Of a stretch of 36,613 nt of DNA, positions 1-10,935 are shown one piece after another. Source of the stretch: Gnetum montanum (lineage: Eukaryota > Streptophyta > Gnetopsida > Gnetales > Gnetaceae). Every line of letters starts with the position of its first letter. Position 1 is the first letter of the stretch. The notes beneath the pieces are model-generated. The model searched no databases and had not been told where the DNA came from. It worked only from the letters and a program-made list of their open reading frames with translations. The position numbers and the translations under genes are program-made. The stretch is from assembly GCA_015680685.1 (NCBI GenBank), contig MNCI01001884.1, forward strand, positions 128,381 through 164,993. Reading direction: 5' to 3'.

Positions 1-40
<40 letters not shown>

Positions 41-43
41 CTA

Positions 44-75
<32 letters not shown>

Positions 76-980
76 CTGACAATGAAATACGAATGCCCCC
101 GACAGTCCCTATTAATCATTACTCCCATCTCGAAGGCCAACACAACAGGATCAAAATCCTATCACGTTATTCCATGCTAATGTATTCACAGCATAGGCTT
201 GCTTTGAGCACTCTAATTTTTTCAAAGTAACAACGTCGGAGCCGCGACCTAGCCAATTAAGGCCAGCACCACGTCACCGACAGAAGGAACAGAGCGGTCG
301 ATGCACACCGCATCAGCGGACCGACCGCCCCATCCCAAGATCCAACTACGAGCTTTTTAATTGCAACAACTTAAATATACGCTATTGGAGCTGGAATTAC
401 CGTGGCTGCTAGCACCAGACTTGCCCTCCAATGGATCCTCATTAAGGGCTTTAAATTGTACTCATTCCAATTACAAGACTTGATGAGCCTGGTATTTTTA
501 TTTATTGTCACTACCTCCCTGTGTCAGGATTGGGTAATTTGCGCACCTGCTGCCTTCCTTGGATGTGGTAGCCATTTCTCAGGCTCCCTCTCCAGAATCG
601 AACCCTAATTCCCCGTCACCCATCACAACCATGGTAGGCCTCTATCCTACCATTGAAAGTTGATAGGGCAGAAATTTGAATGAAGCGTCGCCGGCACAAG
701 GGCCGTGCGATCCGTCCAGTTACCATGATTCACCGAGCAAACAAGCAAGCTCGTATCGGTCTTTTATCTAATAAATGCATCCCTTCCAAGAGTTGGGATT
801 TTCTGCACGTATTAGCTCTAGAATTACTACGGTTATTTGAGCAGTAAGGTACCATCAAAGAAACTATAACTGATTTAATGAGCCATCCGCAGTTTCACCG
901 TTTGAAGTAAGTTCATACTTAGACATGCATGGCTTAATCTTTGAGACAAGCATATGACTACTGGCAGGATCAACCAGGTA
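1..980 (-). rRNA. 18S small-subunit rRNA gene, 5' part, probably a decayed copy
   Basis: Structural RNA of the 40S ribosomal subunit, transcribed by RNA polymerase I in the nucleolus. On the minus strand the gene starts at 980 with TACCTGGTTGATCCTGCCAG and continues through recognisable land-plant 18S blocks (the CATTAAATCAGTTATAG segment near 865-890, the 530 loop near 395-415, the GAGGTGAAATTCTTGG segment near 60-80). The window ends about 980 nt into a gene of usually about 1.8 kb, so the 3' half lies outside. Many positions differ from the conserved plant sequence as I remember it by C-to-T or G-to-A, mostly at former CpG sites (plus-strand positions 403, 411, 520, 545, 574, 594, 622, 654). 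Two of these fall in the 530 loop, which reads GTGCTAGCAGCCACGGTAA instead of GTGCCAGCAGCCGCGGTAA. Identity as 18S is certain; its status as a pseudogene is inferred. ORFs antisense to it (for example 402-608) are meaningless. Confidence 0.97.
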
Positions 981-1354
981 CCGCCATCTACACTCGTGCG
1001 GTGGGCACCGTCGTCCTTCCTTACCCGAAAGGCACGATAGACCCTCCACGCACTGATTTCGCACAACATCTTTCGTAGGCACCATTCCTCGGTTTACGCC
1101 CAGGAAACGTGACACCGCAACAGGCGACAAACGCAGCCTCGCTCTCGACCACGGACATGTGAGTGCCGAGGGCATTGCGCAAGCGCACAGCTCACTGCCC
1201 GCACCATCCAGCATTCACACAAATGCCCAACATTGAGGTATGCTTACGGGTTCCGTCATCCCCTTGATACGATTACCGAACCCGAGACCGCTACCTCAAA
1301 AATGATTCTCCGTGAGAACAAAGTTCCACGCAAGAAGTAGCACACGCTGCATCC
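981..1354 (-). other. Unique 18S-proximal 5' ETS
   Basis: This 374-bp stretch joins the 18S 5' end to the first L monomer and shows no similarity to the downstream repeats. It is the only single-copy spacer sequence in the window and so the best place for a specific probe. The ORF that crosses the 18S boundary (864-1214, minus) is not a gene. No processing motif could be identified by eye. Confidence 0.8.
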
Positions 1355-1881
1355 ACAAAGGCCACCTCAGGGGCCACCCACTGAAGAACGAGCCATGCGT
1401 ATGCATGAAGGACAACAGAACCTCAGTCCTCCTACTACTCCGGCACGTGCACGTGAACTCGCATCTACCACCCGCGCGCTACTGAGCGGTCCGATCTGTG
1501 TACAGGAAGAGAAAACATGCACCCGACGCTACCCTGTGGGGGCGTCGACATGCTCTGCTACCTTAACCACACAAACCCGACGCAGCCGTTCGCACGTGCT
1601 CAACCGCTACCGCATCAAGGAAAATGGGAGATGCATCCTAGAATCGCAAACCCAACTATGACCTGATGGCAACGACGTCATTCGCATGACAACACAAGCC
1701 TGTGTTCTTGAATCTGCGAAAGGCTATTTTCGAAATGCTACGATCATGAAACGGTCACTCAAATCAATAGAATCCTCAAACCGAAAACAACAGCGGGGCA
1801 CCCATAAGGGGATGGAGAACAAGAGAGACAAAGTCGCTCTTCGTTTCTCACCTCGTCCAAGAGGACTCCCCACTACCACCC
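1355..1881 (-). repeat. L monomer, copy 1
   Basis: A variant monomer of about 528 bp that starts on the plus strand with ACAAAGGCCACCTCAGGGGC. Its first 340 bp or so are strongly diverged from the 608-bp monomer but still alignable in patches (CCACCCGCGCGCTACTGAG against CCACCCATGCGCTACTAGG; the CTACCCTGTGGGGGCGTC block). The rest is clearly 608-like. This copy is the one nearest the 18S gene. Confidence 0.8.
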
Positions 1882-4800
1882 ATGCGCTACTAGGCAGTCG
1901 AATCGGTGAACATGCGAAGATGACATGCGCTGAACACTACCCTGTGGGGGCGTCCAAATGCTCTGCCTCCTCCACTGCACCAAATCAACGCTACCATTCA
2001 CATGAAGTCATTCGACATCATTTCCGCATGGGGTCGTTCAGTCCCGTAAAGCCATCAGTGTCAGCTCCGATCTCGCAACTCTACAGAAATGAATTTTGGG
2101 GTTAACCGAATTCCCCGTCATGCGACCAAGCAACAGAAAACTCCTTCGTGAAACACAGAAACACAGCATGCCGCAGCAAAAAGAAGGGATTTTTGAGACA
2201 TGGACCTCTAACATCCCTCCGACTGCTTCTCCTAACCCTTAAACAACTTACGACCGTGTTCGAGCGTGCGCTCAAACTTCGCAAGCAATTCCAAGGGAAG
2301 GTGCTACCTATATCCTTGAGTTCACAAAAGGCTCTTTTCGTTGTGCTACGACCTCAAGATGGTCACCCAAATTAATAGAGTCCACAAATCGAAACCAGCA
2401 ACGAAGCACCCTCAAGTGCATGAGGAACAAAAGAGAACAGGTCCCTCTTAGTTTCTTGACTCATCCAGGTGGACTCCCCACTACCACCCATGCGCTATTA
2501 GGAAATCAAATCGGTGAACAGGCAGAGACGACATGCGGTCGATGCTACGCCGTGGGGGCACCCAAACGCTCTACCTCCTCCACCACACCGAATCAACGCT
2601 ACCATTCGCACGAAGTCATTCGACATCATTTCCACATGGGATCGTTCAATCCTGTAAAGCAATCAGTGCCAGCTCCGATCTCGCAACTCTACAGAAATGA
2701 ATCTCGGGGTTAACCGATTTCCCCGTCATGTGACTGAGCAACAGAAAACTCTTTTGTGAAACACAGAAACACAGTGTGCCACAGCCAAAACAAGGGATTT
2801 TCAAGACATGGGCCTCCAACATCCCTCCGACTGCTTCTCCTAACCCTTAAACAACTTACGACCGTGTTCGAGCGTGCGCTCAAACTTCGCAAGCTACTCC
2901 AAGGGAAGGTGCTACCTGTGTCCTTGAGTTCACAAAAGGCTCTTTTCGTTGTGCTACGACCTCGAGATGGTCACCCGAATCAATAGAGTCCACAAATCGA
3001 AACCAACAATGAAGCACCCTCAAGTGCATGAGGAACAAAAGAGAACAGGTCCCTCGTAGTTTCTCGACTTGTCCAGATGGACTCCCCACTACCACCCATG
3101 CGCTATTAGGCAATCGAATCGGTGAACAGGCAGAGACGACATGCGCTCAACGCTACCCCGTGGGGCCACCCAAACGCTCTACATCCTCCACTGCACCGAA
3201 TCAACGCTACCGTTCGCACGAAGTCATTCGACATCGTTTCTGCATGGGATCATTCAATCTCGTAAAGCAATCAATGCCGGCTCCGATCTCGCAACTCTAC
3301 AAAAACAAATATCGGGGTTAACCGATTTCCCCGTCACGCGACCGAGGAACAGAAAACTCCTTCATGAAACACAGAAACACAGCGTGCCACAACCAAGACA
3401 AGGGATTTTCAAGACATGGGCCTCCAACATCCCTCCGACTGCTTCTCCTAACCCTTAAACAACTTACGACTGTGTTCGAGCGTGCGCTAAACTTCGCAAG
3501 CTACTCCAAGGGAAGGTGCTACCTGTGTCCTTGAGTCCACAAAAGAATCTTTTCATTGTGCTAAGACCTCGAGACGGTCACCCGAATCAATAGAGTCCTC
3601 AAACTGAAACCAACAATGAGGCACCCTCAAGTGCATTGAGAACAAGAGAGAATGGGTCCCTCATCGTTTCTCAACTCGTCCAAGTGAACTTCCCACTTCC
3701 ACCCATGCACTACTAGGAAATCGAATCAATGAATAGGCAGAGACAACATGCACTCGATGCTATCCCGTGGGGGTGACCAAATGCTCTACCTCCTCCACTG
3801 CACCGAATCAACACTACTGTTCGCACGAAGTCATTCGACATCGTTTCCACATGGGATCGTTCAATCTCGTAAAGCAATCAGTGCTGGCTCCGATCTCGCA
3901 ACTCTATAGAAACGAATCTCGGGGTTAACTGATTTCCCCGTCATGCAACTAAACAACAAAAAACTCCTTCGTGAAACACAGAAACACAGCGTGCCGCAGC
4001 CAAGATAAGGGATTTTCAAGACATGGGCCTCCAACATCCTCCGACTACTTCTCCTATCCCTTAAACAACTTATGACCGTGTTCGAGCGTGCGCTCAAACT
4101 TCGCAAGCTAGTCCAAGGGAAGGCGCTACCTATGTCCTTGAGTTCACAAAAGGCTCTTTTCGTTATGCTACGACCTCGAGACGGTCACCCGAATCAATAG
4201 AGTCCACAAATCAAAACCAACAACGAAGCACCCTCAAGTGCATGAGGAACAAAAGAGAACAGGTCCCTCGTAGTTTCTCGACTCGTCCAGATGGACTCCC
4301 CACTACTACCCATGCAGTATTAGGCAATCGAATCGGTGAACAGGCAAAGACGACATGTGCTCGACACTACCCCGTGGGGACGCCCAAATGCTCTACATCC
4401 TCCACAGCACCGAATCAACGCTACCTTTCGCACGAAGTCATTCGACATCATTTCCGCATGGGATCGTTCAATCCTGTAAAGCCATCAGTGCCGGCTCCGA
4501 TCTCGCAACTCTACAGAAACGAATTTTGGGGTTAACCGAATTCCCCGTCACGTGACCGAGCAACAGAAAACTCCTTCGTGAAACACAGAAACACAGCGTG
4601 CCGCAGCCAAGATAAGGGATTTTCGAGACATGGGCCTCCAACATCCCTCCGACTACTTCTTGTAACCCTTAAACAACTTACGACCGTGTTCGAGCGTGCG
4701 CTCAAAATTTGCAAGCTACTCCAAGGGAAGGCGCTACCTATGTCCTTGAGTTCACAAAAGGCTCTTTTCGTTGTGCTACGACCTCGAGATGGTCACCCGA

Positions 4801-6133
4801 ATCAATAGTGTCCACAAATCAAAACCAACAACGAAGCACCCTCAAGTGCATGAGGAACAAAATAGAACAGGTCCCTCGTAGTTTCTCGACTCATCCAGAT
4901 GGACTCCCCACTACCACCCATGCGGTATTAGGCAATCGAATCGGTGAACACGCAGAGACGACATGCGCTCGACACTACCCCGTGGGGACGCCCAAATGCT
5001 CTACATCCTCCACTGCACCGAATCAATGCTACCTTTCGCACGAAGTTATTCGACATCGTTTCCGCATGGGATCATTCAATCCCGTAAAGCAATCAATGCC
5101 GGCACGGATCTCGCAACTCTACAGAAACAAATCTCGAGGTTAACCGATTTCCCTGTCACGCGACTAAGGAACAGAAAACTCCTTCGTGAAACACAGAAAC
5201 ACAGCGTGCCGTAGCCAAGACAAGGGATTTTCAAGACATGGGCCTCCAACATCCCTCCGACTGCTTCTCCTAACCCTTAAACAACTTACGATCGTGTTCG
5301 AGCGTGCGCTCAAGCTTCACAAGCTACTCCAAGGGAAGGTGCTACCTGTGTCCTTAAGTCCACAAAAGGCTCTTTTCGTTGTGCTACGACCTCGAGACGG
5401 TCACCCGAATCAATAGAGTCCTTAAACCAAAATCAACAATGAGGCACCCTCAAGTGCATTGAGAACAAGAGAGAACGGGTCCCTCGTCGTTTCTTGACTC
5501 GTTCAGGTGAACTCCCCACTACCACCCATGCGCTACTAGACAATCGAATCGGTGAACAGGCAGAGACGACATGTGCTCGACGCTACCCCGTGGGGGCGCC
5601 CAAACGCTCTACCTCCTCCACCACACCAAATCAATGCTACCATTCACACAAAGTCATTCGACATCATTTCCGCATGGGATCGTTCAATCCCATAAAGCCA
5701 TCAGTGTCGGCTCCGATCTCGCAACTCTACAGAAATGAATTTCGGGGTTAACCAAATTGCCTGTCACGCGACCGAGCAATAGAAAAGTCCTTCGTGAAAT
5801 AAAAACACAGCGTGCCGTAGCCAAGACAAGGGATTTTCGAGACATGGGCCTCCAACATCCCTCCGATTGCTTCTCCTAACCCTTAAACAACTTACAACTG
5901 TGTTCGAGCGTGCACTCAAACTTCCCAAGCTACTCCAAGGGAAGGCGCTACCTGTGTCCTTGAGTCCAAAAAAGGCTCTTTTCATTGTGCTATGACCTCA
6001 AGACGGTCACCCGAATCAATAGAGTCCTCAAAACTGAAACCAACAACGAGGCACCCTCAAGCGCATTGAGAACAAGAGAGAACAGATCACTCGTCGTTTC
6101 TCGACTCGTCCAGGTGAACTCCCCACTACCACC
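1882..6133 (-). repeat. 608-bp tandem array I (7 anchor copies)
   Basis: The anchor GGGGTTAAC recurs with GTTAAC at 2101, 2709, 3317, 3924, 4531, 5139 and 5747, giving a period of 607-608 bp. Two subfamilies are mixed: type A (monomers near 3595, 5415, 6020; GTGCATTGAGAACAAGAGAG) and type B (near 2380, 2980, 4200, 4808; GTGCATGAGGAACAAAAGAG). Differences between copies are mostly transitions. Recurrent ORFs of 60, 76 and 97 codons on both strands are the same monomer segment read again and again. They cannot run on because 608 is not a multiple of three. Confidence 0.92.
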
Positions 6134-6662
6134 GACAAAGGCCACCTTAGGGGCCACCCACTAAAGAACGAGCCACGCATACGTGCATGAAGGACAACAA
6201 AACCTCAATCCTCCTACTACTCTAGCACGTGCACGTGAACTCGCATCTACCACCCGCACGCTACTGAGCGGTCCGATCCATGTACAGGAAGAGAAAACAT
6301 GCACCCGACACTACCCCGTGGGGGCGTAGACATGCTCAGCTACCTCAACCACACAAACCCGACACAACCGTTCGGACGTGCTCAACCGCTATCACATCAA
6401 GGAAAATGGGAGATGCATCCCAGAATTGCAAACCAAACTATGACCTGACGTCGACGGTGTCGTTCGCATCACAACGCAAGCCTGTGTCCTTGAATCCGCA
6501 AAAGGCTATTTTCGAAATGCTACGATCACGAAATGGTCACCCGAATCAATAGAATCCTTGAACTGAAAAAAAAAGCAGGGCACCCGTAAGGGGATGGAGA
6601 ACAAGAGAGACAAAGTTGCTCTTCGTTTCTCGCCTCGTCCAAGAGGACTCCCCACTACCACC
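6134..6662 (-). repeat. L monomer, copy 2
   Basis: Sits in place within the 608-bp array: the preceding monomer breaks off after CCCCACTACCACC at 6133 and 608-type sequence resumes at the same CCCCACTACCACCC motif at 6650-6663. The anchor spacing across it is 1136 bp, that is 608 plus about 528. This indicates that L is a length-variant monomer in register with the array. Confidence 0.8.
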
Positions 6663-9308
6663 CATGCGCTACTAGGCAGTCGAATCGGTGAACATGCGAA
6701 GACGACATGCACTGAACACTACCCCGTGGGGGTGTCCAAACGCTCTGCCTCCTCCACCGCACCAAATCAACACTACCATTCGCACGAAGTCATTCGACAT
6801 CGTTTTTGCATGGGATTGTTGAGTCCCGTAAAGCCATCAGTGCTGGCTCCGATCTCGCAACTCTACAGAAACAAATCTCAGGGTTAACCGAATTCCCCGT
6901 CACGAGACCAAGCAACAGAAAACTCCTTCGTGAAACACAGCGTGCCACAGCCAAAACAAGGGATTTTTGAGACATGGACCTCTAACATCCCTCCGATTGC
7001 TTCTCCTAACCCTTAAACAACTTACGATCGTGTTCGAGCATGCGCTCAAACTTCGCAAGCTACTCCAAGGGAAGGCGCTACCTGTGTCCTTGAGTCCACA
7101 AAAGAATCTTTTCGTTGTGCTAAGACCTCGAGATGGTCACCCGAATCAATAGAGTCCTCAAACTGAAACCAACAATGAGGCACCCTCAAGTGCATTGAGA
7201 ACAAGAGAGAATGGGTCCCTCATCGTTTCTCAACTCGTCCAAGTGAACTTCCCACTTCCACCCATGCACTACTAGGAAATCGAATCAATGAATAGGCAGA
7301 GACAACATGCACTCGATGCTATTCCATGGGGGTGACCAAATGCTCTACCTCCTCCACTGCACCGAATCAACACTACTATTCGCACGAAGTCATTCGACAT
7401 CGTTTCCACATGGGATCGTTCAATCTCGTAAAGCAATCAGTGCTGGCTCCGATCTCGCAACTCTATAGAAACGAATCTCGGGGTTAACTGATTTCCCCGT
7501 CATGCAACTAAACAACAGAAAACTCCTTCGTGAAACACAGAAACACAACGTGCCGTAGCCAAGACAAGGGATTTTCAAGACATGGGCCTCCAACATCCTC
7601 CGACTACTTCTCCTATCCCTTAAACAACTTATGACCGTGTTCGAGCGTGCACTCAAACTTCGCAAGCTCCACCAAGGGAAGGCGCTACCTATGTCCTTGA
7701 GTCCACAAAAGGCTCTTTTCGTTGTGCTATGAACTTGAGACGGTCACCCGAATCAATAGAGTCCTCAAACCGAAACCAACAACGAGGCACCCTCAAGTGC
7801 ATTGAGAACAAGAGAGAACGGGTCCCTCGTCGTTTCTCGACTCATCCAGGTAAACTCCCCACTACCACCCATGCACTACTAGACAATCGAATCGGTGAAC
7901 AGGCAGAGACGACATGTGCTCGACACTACCCCGTTGGGGCGCCCAAACGCTCTACCTCCTCCACCACACCGAATCAACGCTACCATTCGCACGAAGTCAT
8001 TCGACATCATATCCGCATGGGATCGTTCAATCCCGTAAAGCCATCAGTGCCGGCTCTGATCTCGCAACTCTACAGAAATAAATTTCAGGGTTAACCGAAT
8101 TTCCCATCACGCAACCGAGCAACAGAAATCTCCTTTGTGAAACATAGAAACATAGCGTGCTGCAGCCAAGACAAGGGATTTTCGAGACATGGGCCTCTAA
8201 CATCCCTCTGACTGCTTCTCCTAACCCTTATACAACATACGAACGTGTTCGAGCATGTGCTCAAACTTCACAATCTACTCCAAGGGAAGGCGCTACCTAT
8301 GTCCTTGAGTCCACAAAAGGCTCTTTTCGTTGTGCTACGACCTCGAGACGGTCACCCGAATCAAGAGTCCTCAAACCGAAACCAACAACGAGGCACCCTC
8401 AAGTGCATTGAGAACAAGAGAGAATGGGTCCCTCGTCGTTTCTCGACTCGTCCAGGTGAACTCCCCACTACCACCCATGCGCTACTAGGCAATTGAATCG
8501 GTGAACAGGCAGAGACGACATGCACTTGACGCTACCCCGTGGGGGTGTCCAAACGCTCTACCTCCTCCACTACACCAAATCAACGCTACCGTTCGCACGA
8601 AGTCATTCGACATCGTTTCCGCATGGGATCGTTCAATCCCATAAAGCCATCAGTGTCGGCTCCGATCTCGCAACTCTACAGAAACAAATTTTGGGGTTAA
8701 CCAAATTCCCCGTCACACGACCGAGCAACAGAAAACTCCTTCATGAAACACAGAAACATAGCGTGCTGCAGCTAAGGCAAGGGATTTTCGAGACATGGGC
8801 CTCAAACATCCCTCCGACTGCTTCTCCTAACCCTTAAACAACTTACGACCATGTTCGAGTGTGCGCTCAAACTTCGCAAGCTCCTCCAAGGGAAGGTGCT
8901 ACCTGTGTCCTTGAGTCCACAAAAGGCTCTTTTCGTTGTGCTACGACCTCGAGACGATTACCCGAATCAATAGAGTCCTCAAACCGAAACCAACAACGAG
9001 GCACCCTCAAGTGCATTGAGAACAAGAGAGAACGGGTCCCTCGTCATTTCTCGACTCATCCAGGTGAACTCCCCACTACCACCCATACGCTACTAGGCAA
9101 TCGAATTGGTGAACAGGCAGAGACGACATGCGCTCGATGCTACCCCGTGGGGGTGCCCAAACGCTCTACCTCCTCCACCGCACCGAATCAACACTACCGT
9201 TTGCACAAAGTCATTCAACATCGTTTCCGCATGGGATCGTTCAATCCCGTAAAGCCATCAATGTCGGCTATTTTCGATGTGCTACGACCACGAAACGGTC
9301 ACCCGAAT
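6663..9308 (-). repeat. 608-bp tandem array II (4 anchor copies plus truncated last monomer)
   Basis: GTTAAC anchors at 6883, 7483, 8090 and 8695. All monomers are type A. The last monomer lacks about 230 bp: sequence jumps at a GGCT from the GCCATCAATGTCGGCT block (near 9268) to the ATTTTCGATGTGCTACG block. The array then runs into the promoter leader at about 9309 through GAATCAAATCG. Confidence 0.9.
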
Positions 9309-9470
9309 CAAATCGTAAACAAGGACACCACCTTCTCCGGGGTTATCCTTCTTCGCAACAAGCCTTGCAAGTTACGCACATGAACAACCAGGCCTCGATA
9401 TCGTGGGCAGGGTAAAAAATCCCTGGGGGGAGAAACCCACGTATCACTCTTTCACTCCAACCTCTCGTCA
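9309..9470 (-). other. Leader downstream of promoter P1
   Basis: Conserved segment transcribed first from P1, shared with the other type 1 promoters (ATCGTAAAC block, GGACACC block, the CTGGGGGGAGAAACCCA block). Compared with P2, P3, P5 and P6 leaders it lacks the distal CAACCAACCCCATGGAACAT part, because it is fused to the 608-bp array. Confidence 0.7.
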
Positions 9471-9546
9471 ACTCTACCTCCCCCTATATATGTTGATTGG
9501 GCCAGTTTCAGCCATACCGTCCCGCACCCTTATAAATTTGGTCACC
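9471..9546 (-). promoter_or_regulatory. Pol I promoter P1 (type 1), likely gene promoter
   Basis: On the minus strand the core reads CATATATAGGGGGAGG, matching the plant rDNA promoter consensus TATATA(A/G)GGG. The start is expected at the A just before the G run, about 9485. A second similar box, TTTATAAGGG, lies 45 bp upstream (9527-9536), followed by GACC motifs. It is the promoter nearest 18S and points towards it. Function is inferred from family consensus, repetition and orientation. Confidence 0.8.
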
Positions 9547-10659
9547 AATTACCAATTCAATGAGAGCGCTCTCACCTCCGATCCAAGCGTTCTCAACAAC
9601 GGCACTCTCAAGAAGAACACTCTCGCGTGCATAACGCAAGCTCGCTCCCATGAACAATGCCATCACGGAGGGAGCTCTCTGGGAGAACGCTTTCAAAGAG
9701 ACCGCTCTTAGGAAGAACACTCTCAGCAAAGGTGATCTAAATGAGGGAACCCTTCGACAGAATGATCTTGACAAGGGCACTCTAGACAGAACACTCTGGG
9801 AGAGGGCACTTTCAAAGAGAACACTCCTCAAATGGTCGCTCTTGCAAAGGGCACTCAGAAGAAAGAACGCTCTCAAGGAGGGCATCCTCAGCCACACCGC
9901 TCTCAACGAGAACGCTGTAATGGAGGACGCTCTCCAAGAGAATGCTCCCAACCACGGCGCTCTCGAGGAGAACACTATCATATGCATAACAAAAGATTCT
10001 CTCAAGACGAACGCTCTAAGGATGCTCGCTCTCGAAGAGGGCACCTTTTGAAAAAGAGCTCTCCATGAAGGCGCTCTCGAGAAGAACACTCTCATGTGCT
10101 TGGCGCAAGATAATCGAAGAAGGCGTCCTCAGGAAGAACATTCTCATAGAGGCCCCTCTCAGGGAAAAACGCTCTCGTGAAGGGCGCGCTCTAAAAGAAG
10201 GCACTCTTCAACAGAACGATCTCAAAGAAAACGCTCTTCCAAAGGCCCCTCTAATGAAGGGCACTCCTAAGAAGAACGCTCTCATTCAGGGTGATCTCAC
10301 GGATCCCGCTCCCAAGGAAGGCATTCTAATGGAGGTCACTCTCCAAGAGAACGCTCTCAACAAAGACGCTTTCAGGGAGAACACTCTCACGTGCGCAACG
10401 CAAGGTGCTCTAGAGGAGATCGCTCTAAGGGAGATACCTCTCAAGAAGAATGCTCTTGGGAAGGGCGATCTCATGTAGAACACTCTTAAAGAGAACGCTC
10501 TCAAGGAGGGTGTTCTAATCGAGGTAGCTCTCCAAGAGAGTAATCTCAACAACGGTGCTCTCCAAGAGAACACTCTTGCGTGCGTAACGCAAAGTGCTTC
10601 CTTTGATGGAGACCTCTCTCCAAGAGGGAGCTCTCAACAAGGGTGCTCCAGGAACAACG
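9547..10659. repeat. 15-bp tandem repeat array A1
   Basis: Degenerate 15-bp monomers with consensus near GCTCTCAAGGAGAAC alternating with GCTCTCAAGGAGGGC. Each monomer has dyad symmetry (CTC...GAG), and adjacent pairs form GAGAACGCTCTC. The register is kept so well that ORFs stay open on both strands. The array is homologous to the distal part of A2 (about 12410-13519) and to A3. It has a 61-bp segment near 10155-10215 that A3 lacks. Confidence 0.9.
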
Positions 10660-10858
10660 CTCCAGGGCAACCAACCCCATGGAACATGCCCGCAATGCTG
10701 CAAGCCTTTCATCTCAAATCGTAAACGAGGACACCGCCTTCTCCGGGGCTCGTGGTTCACGGACATGAACAACGAGGCTATGATATCGTGGCCAGGGCAA
10801 GGCTTCCCTGGGGGGAGAAACCCATGTATCGCTCTATATCACTCCCACTGCTCGTCAA
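10660..10858 (-). other. Leader downstream of promoter P2
   Basis: Full-length type 1 leader with the CAACCAACCCCATGGAACAT block at its distal end, then TCTCAAATCGTAAACGAGG, GACATGAACAACGAGG and the GGGGGGAGAAACCCA block. Closely similar leaders accompany P3, P5 and P6. Confidence 0.7.
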
Positions 10859-10935
10859 CTCTACCTCCCCCTATATATGTTGATTGGGCCAGTTTCAGCC
10901 ATACCGTCCCGCACCCTTCTAAATTTGGTCACGAC
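10859..10935 (-). promoter_or_regulatory. Pol I spacer promoter P2 (type 1)
   Basis: Minus-strand core CATATATAGGGGGAGG, expected start about 10872. The upstream box is changed to TTTAGAAGGG. Points towards 18S. P5 is its counterpart in superunit 2 and carries the same upstream change. Confidence 0.75.

Larger units (their letters stand above)
981..9485 (-). other. Predicted 5' external transcribed spacer
   Basis: This is the span from the nearest Pol I promoter core (about 9485) leftwards to the first base of 18S (980), about 8.5 kb. It holds 374 bp of unique sequence next to 18S, then two L monomers and two arrays of about 608-bp repeats, then the promoter leader. Whether the whole length is transcribed in one precursor is an inference from promoter position and orientation. 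If the promoter at 9485 is inactive, transcription could start from any of the more distal copies and the ETS would be longer. Confidence 0.6.

Noticed and set aside
402-608. 68-codon ORF (+)
   Set aside because: Lies antisense within conserved 18S rRNA sequence.
864-1214. 116-codon ORF (-) across the 18S start
   Set aside because: Its C-terminal part is the 18S 5' end read as protein.
2236-2250. Telomere-like CTAACCCTTAAAC in every 608-bp monomer
   Set aside because: A single short match per monomer, not a tandem CCCTAAA run.
2756-2986. Recurring 76-codon ORF (+) and its 60-codon antisense partner in most 608-bp monomers, and a recurring 97-codon ORF
   Set aside because: They recur because the monomer recurs, lie antisense or sense in predicted ETS, and are broken in several copies by ordinary transitions. 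No recognisable protein family.
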